From the NCBI RefSeq assembly GCF_009789075.1, contig NZ_WNXQ01000002.1, forward strand, positions 124,001 through 188,000: DNA of 64,000 bases, given 5' to 3'. Of the stretch, positions 60,600 through 64,000 are shown in pieces (positions within the stretch are counted from its first letter, which is position 1; every line of letters starts with the position of its first letter). This stretch comes from Pseudooceanicola pacificus. Its GTDB lineage: Bacteria > Pseudomonadota > Alphaproteobacteria > Rhodobacterales > Rhodobacteraceae. The translations under genes and the position numbers were made by a program. The notes beneath the pieces were generated by a model that ran no database searches, had not been told where the DNA came from, and was given only the letters and a program-made list of their open reading frames with translations.

Positions 60600-60858
60600 G
60601 CCGTCCCGATGCTGGCGCAAGCGCCGCCCCTGCGCCGGTATGTCTGAGAAGGCCGCAAAAGATGTCGCCACACGGGTTCCCCCTGCGTTCCGATCCGACG
60701 GCTAGGCGATACCGTTTGCATCGTTTGCCCGCTATCGCACAGCGGTTGCGCTCGTCGTGCGGCAGGCCGCTGGGGCAATCACACAGACAGGTAGCGATCC
60801 AATCGGGTTGATCACCGCGAAGAAGGTGATGAACGCCTGGTTGGTGGCGGCCAGGTCC
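60600..60858 (-). pseudogene. marC-family remnant
   Basis: The minus strand from 60858 reads MDLAATNQAFITFFAVINPI then GSLPV, the start of a MarC-family membrane protein, followed in another frame by GLPHDERNRCAIAG, which fits the next MarC segment. After that the frames break. About 570 bases between the second dctP and the antiporter hold nothing else that I can identify. Confidence 0.5.
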
Positions 60859-60986
60859 ATGACAGCTCACGTCAACTTCGGCTTGGCCTTTCCGCACCAA
60901 CGGGCACCGGGTTTTCAAATGTCAGGCGCCAAAGCCCCGCGCGGCTGCCGGCGCGTCCGGTGCAATGGACCGCTCCGTCCACCGGA

Positions 60987-63500
60987 TCATGTGCTGGCCA
61001 CGTTGTCCGGCAGCAGGGCCGAGGGGTCGATTCCGCGCGCGTTGGCACTTTCGCGGACCGCCTGGCGCAGGGTCTCGCTGCGTTCGAGCAGACGGCGGAA
61101 CCTCTCTTCGTCGAGCACCAGCAGCGTCGTGGGGGCAATCGCGCGCACCTCGGCGCGCCGCGGCCGGCTGCTCAGCACCGCCATTTGCCCGAACATCTCT
61201 CCCCGCCCGAGGCGCCATGTCTGACCCGCGGCCGTCAGCTCCACCGCGCCCGAGGCAATGAAAGCGACGCTCCGGGCAGGGCTGTCCTTGCGGATGATCA
61301 CCTCTCCCGCATCGACATACCAGGTGGTGAGCGCCCGCCCGAGCCGCTTCAGCGCCGCCTCGTCGAGATCCGCGAACAGCGGGAACTGACGGACCAGCGC
61401 CACCCGCTGCAGCCTGACGTCGAGATCCGGACGACTTTCGATCGCCGCGCGCCGCGCGTTGAGTCCCTGCATCAGGGCGGTGTGTACCTCGGCCCCGATC
61501 AGCCCGTCGTCCCGCATCGCGACATATTCGCGTTCCTCCAGGCGCAGGGCGGTGCGGCGGATGAAGCGGCGCTCCAGTTCCTCCGCATAGCCCGGGTATT
61601 GCAGGCGCAGGCCTTCCAGCGCCGTCTCCACCGCCTCGATCCGGCGCGAGAGCAGTTCCTGCAGCAGATCGGCCACCCGGCGGCCGTGAATCCGGCGGAT
61701 GCGCCCGTCGATGAAAGGCCCCAGATCGCGCAGGATGAGGCGCTGCGACAGCAGCAGCTCGAACCGGTCCGCCGTCATCCGCGCCAGCGGCCCGGCAAGG
61801 CCGAACCAGTCATGCAGCCGCAGTCTCACCCGGAAAGGCCGGCCATAGGCGACGCTGCGGCGTGCCGCACGCTGGTAGCCGTTGCGCCCCTGGGTGCGGG
61901 CGCCCTCGATCAGGCTTTCGGCGGTCGACAGGACCTGATCCGCCATCCGCGCCGAGATCGTGCGCTCGCGCACCCGGGACAGGATCACATCGCGTTCGTG
62001 GCCGGCCAGCGCGATCAGACCCAGCGTAATCCGGTCGCGATCGAGGATATCGGCGCTTTCCTCGGCCTGCTTCACCGCGCGGTCCAGCCGCTCGCCGAAC
62101 CGCTTCGCCTCGGACCGGACGATCTCGTGGCTCAGATCGTAATTGTCGGTGGTCCGCGCCACGTCCTCGCGCACCGTCTGGAGCGCGACGGCGACCACCT
62201 GACGGGACAGCGCCTCGTCGATCGGCGAAAGCCGGTCGAGCCCGAGCCATGAGATGACCGGCCTGAGCGTGGTCCCCTGCACCACCAGCGTGAAGAGCGT
62301 GAAGCCGGTGGCAAGGATGCCGACCACCCGTTGGATCCCGTCCGGCACGCGGAAGCTTTCCGTCACCGCAAGCGCCAGGGCGAGCGTCACCGCCCCCCGC
62401 AGCCCGCCCCAGAGGATCGCCACCCGGTAGGGGCGCTCCACCACCGGAGACAGCTTGAGCGTCGACAGGAGCGGCAGGAGCCCGAAAAGGATCACCATGC
62501 GCGCCGCGATGGCGGCGACGACCACGACGCCGACCAGTACGAAATCCGTCAGCCTGATCTCTTCGAGCAGCCGGGGGATCAGCAGGGCCGCCAGAATGAA
62601 GATCAGTGCCCCGGCCCAATGCGCCAGCACGTCCCAGAGTTCGCGCATCATGGCCCAGCTCTGGGGCGGCAGTCGCCCCGGCGCGGTCAGGTTCAGGGTC
62701 AGGCCGGCTGCCACGACCGCGATCACGCCGGAGGCGCCCGCGACCTGCTCGGCCCCGATATAGGCGAGGTAGGGCAGAGCGATCGAGACCGAAAGCTGCG
62801 CCAGTTCGAAGCGGCTGAAGAGCGCCATGATCCAGACCGCACATCGGGCGAGCAGCCAGCCGGTGAAGGCGCCCCCGAGGATCAGCCAGGGAAACCGCGC
62901 GAGCGCTTCGCCCAGGTCCGGGTCCGGCACGCCCAGCATCACGAAACCCATGAAGAGGCCGAAGAGCGAAATCGCGGCGGCGTCGTTCAGCAGACTCTCG
63001 CCCTCGATGATCCGGGCCAGGCGGCGGGGCGCCGAGATGGAGCGGAAGATCGAGACCACCGCCGAAGGATCGGTGGTCGAGACGATGGCGCCGATCAGCA
63101 GGCAGGCGGTCAGCGGCAGGGCACTGGCCCAGGAAAGCGCATAGCCGACACTGACCGTGGCCACCACCACAGCAACCACCGCCAGCAGCAGGATCGGCAC
63201 CCAATCGTCCAGCATGCGCCCCAGATTCATCCCCAGCGTCGCCTGGAACAGCAGCGTTGGCAGGAACACGTAGAGGAAGACATTGGACCGAATCGGCAGG
63301 CCGAGGATCGCCTCGGCGGCCGGATTGAGGGCATCTGTCAGATCGGTCTGAAGGAAGAAGATCGCCCCGGCCCCGATCAGGATCCCCAGCACGGCGAGGA
63401 TCACGCTGTATGGCAGCCGGAGGCGCGCCGCGAGCGGCTCGGCGGCGCCGATCAGCAGAAAGAGCGACGCAATGATCGTGGTGATAATGACGATGTCCAT
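60987..63500 (-). CDS. CPA1 sodium/proton antiporter with cyclic-nucleotide-binding domain
   Basis: An 837-residue protein. Residues 1-~410 are the 12-helix CPA1 exchanger, with the ion-binding aspartate in SLLNDAAAISLFGLFMGF and GAIVSTTDPSAVVSIFRSIS. A long cytoplasmic helical part follows (about 420-700), then a cNMP-binding fold at about 705-820 (FPLFADLDEAALKRLGRALT ... GRGEMFGQMAVLSSRPRRAE, VRAIAP). It exchanges sodium for protons at the inner membrane, perhaps gated by cAMP-like ligands. The usual GE in the phosphate-binding cassette is GQ here. The gene is alone; the ribosome site is weak. Confidence 0.9.
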   Translation of the reverse strand: MDIVIITTIIASLFLLIGAAEPLAARLRLPYSVILAVLGILIGAGAIFFLQTDLTDALNPAAEAILGLPIRSNVFLYVFLPTLLFQATLGMNLGRMLDDWVPILLLAVVAVVVATVSVGYALSWASALPLTACLLIGAIVSTTDPSAVVSIFRSISAPRRLARIIEGESLLNDAAAISLFGLFMGFVMLGVPDPDLGEALARFPWLILGGAFTGWLLARCAVWIMALFSRFELAQLSVSIALPYLAYIGAEQVAGASGVIAVVAAGLTLNLTAPGRLPPQSWAMMRELWDVLAHWAGALIFILAALLIPRLLEEIRLTDFVLVGVVVVAAIAARMVILFGLLPLLSTLKLSPVVERPYRVAILWGGLRGAVTLALALAVTESFRVPDGIQRVVGILATGFTLFTLVVQGTTLRPVISWLGLDRLSPIDEALSRQVVAVALQTVREDVARTTDNYDLSHEIVRSEAKRFGERLDRAVKQAEESADILDRDRITLGLIALAGHERDVILSRVRERTISARMADQVLSTAESLIEGARTQGRNGYQRAARRSVAYGRPFRVRLRLHDWFGLAGPLARMTADRFELLLSQRLILRDLGPFIDGRIRRIHGRRVADLLQELLSRRIEAVETALEGLRLQYPGYAEELERRFIRRTALRLEEREYVAMRDDGLIGAEVHTALMQGLNARRAAIESRPDLDVRLQRVALVRQFPLFADLDEAALKRLGRALTTWYVDAGEVIIRKDSPARSVAFIASGAVELTAAGQTWRLGRGEMFGQMAVLSSRPRRAEVRAIAPTTLLVLDEERFRRLLERSETLRQAVRESANARGIDPSALLPDNVAST

Positions 63501-63878
63501 ACACCGGAATTACCATGCAGGCGGGGGGACGGAAGGGAGAATTGGTACAGCGACGTCCGGGACCGCCAGAGATCTGCCCGCCGGTCGTTTTTTCGGTGGT
63601 TCGGTCGCGCTCGAGTTCAGCAAAGTCTCGCCGTCGTCACACGATGACCGCTTGTGCCAGCGCGCAACTTTCGCGGTCGGCGGCGGTCAAGGTCCACGTC
63701 TGGGACCGCAGATATCGACGACGGTGCAGACCGGGGCGGGAAGCGGTCGTTAGCCGCACCTCTGATGAAAGTCAGCAGTACGCGGAACGCAAAATCCCTG
63801 AATTTGCGCTCACCATCCGCCGCGGATCGTCACGACGGGCCTTGGCCGCCATCCAATCAGCGCCGGGGGACAGACAGG
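63501..63878. other. Intergenic region, no gene seen
   Basis: About 380 bases between the antiporter start and the end of the last partial gene, both on the minus strand. I see no convincing frame, hairpin with T-run, or repeat. Confidence 0.4.
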
Positions 63879-64000
63879 TCAGATCCTCAGGTTCGCCGAA
63901 AGGCCGGCATTCGTGTTCAGCAGGAACTGCGAGAAGAACGGGCTGCTCGCCGCGCCGATGCCGCGGGCGTTGTGGCCGATGCTGCCGGCCTCGATGCTGG
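63879..64000 (-). CDS. 3' end of an unidentified gene (partial)
   Basis: The minus-strand frame open to the window edge ends with SIEAGSIGHNARGIGAASSP then FFSQFLLNTNAGLSANLRI and TGA at 63881-63879. Third-position GC bias says it is coding. The 39 visible residues do not let me name a family. Confidence 0.55.
   Translation of the reverse strand, partial: SIEAGSIGHNARGIGAASSPFFSQFLLNTNAGLSANLRI

Overview
The window reads as chromosome of a high-GC alphaproteobacterium of the Rhodobacteraceae (Paracoccaceae/Roseobacter group). The evidence is the gene set (a one-piece indolepyruvate:ferredoxin oxidoreductase beside a LysR regulator, scattered ccm genes, a GTA-type endolysin/holin pair, many TRAP and ABC importers), a GAAC-N7-GAAC type SOS box in front of lexA, and strong GC bias at third codon positions. 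No rRNA, complete tRNA, CRISPR array or intact insertion sequence was found.

Region 1 (1-23.4 kb) is mainly core genome: purL, a PRC-barrel periplasmic protein, lysR divergent from iorAB, an acyltransferase, murI, argC, a cytochrome c maturation run (ccmE ... ccmF-ccmH) interrupted by an endolysin/holin pair of gene-transfer-agent type, a PaaG-like enzyme, an RTX protein, gltA, gltX, comEC and lexA. Near-consensus CtrA sites lie in front of both the endolysin and comEC.

Region 2 (23.4-30.5 kb) is a lower-GC accessory island. It holds a 5'-truncated LexA-like S24 repressor, an Mrr-type nuclease, a large NACHT STAND NTPase ending in pentapeptide repeats, and about 1.3 kb of decayed DNA with a Mu-like phage fragment. 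The nuclease-NACHT pair is the best candidate for an undescribed, probably antiphage, system.

Region 3 (30.5-50.2 kb) is transport and salvage. A three-gene ABC system with a His-rich permease loop (zinc suspected) precedes a secreted alkaline phosphatase. A MocR regulator then leads a plus-strand operon: NMT1-type ABC importer, nucleoside phosphorylase, MtnA-like sugar-1-phosphate isomerase, amidohydrolase (deaminase) and class II aldolase. Together these can take a nucleoside to DHAP plus an aldehyde. Facing it is a minus-strand operon for a BMP/Nup-type nucleoside ABC importer with RutB-like and RutC-like enzymes, probably controlled by the TetR gene behind it through a palindrome at 49274-49297.

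Region 4 (50.9-60.4 kb) looks like quinate/shikimate catabolism: a TetR regulator fused in frame to an alpha/beta hydrolase, a divergent shikimate dehydrogenase family gene, a TRAP transporter with two solute-binding proteins, a QuiC-type 3-dehydroshikimate dehydratase and an SMP-30 lactonase. The product would be protocatechuate. Region 5 (60.4-64 kb) carries a marC remnant, a CPA1 sodium/proton antiporter with a cyclic-nucleotide-binding domain, and the 3' end of an unidentified gene.
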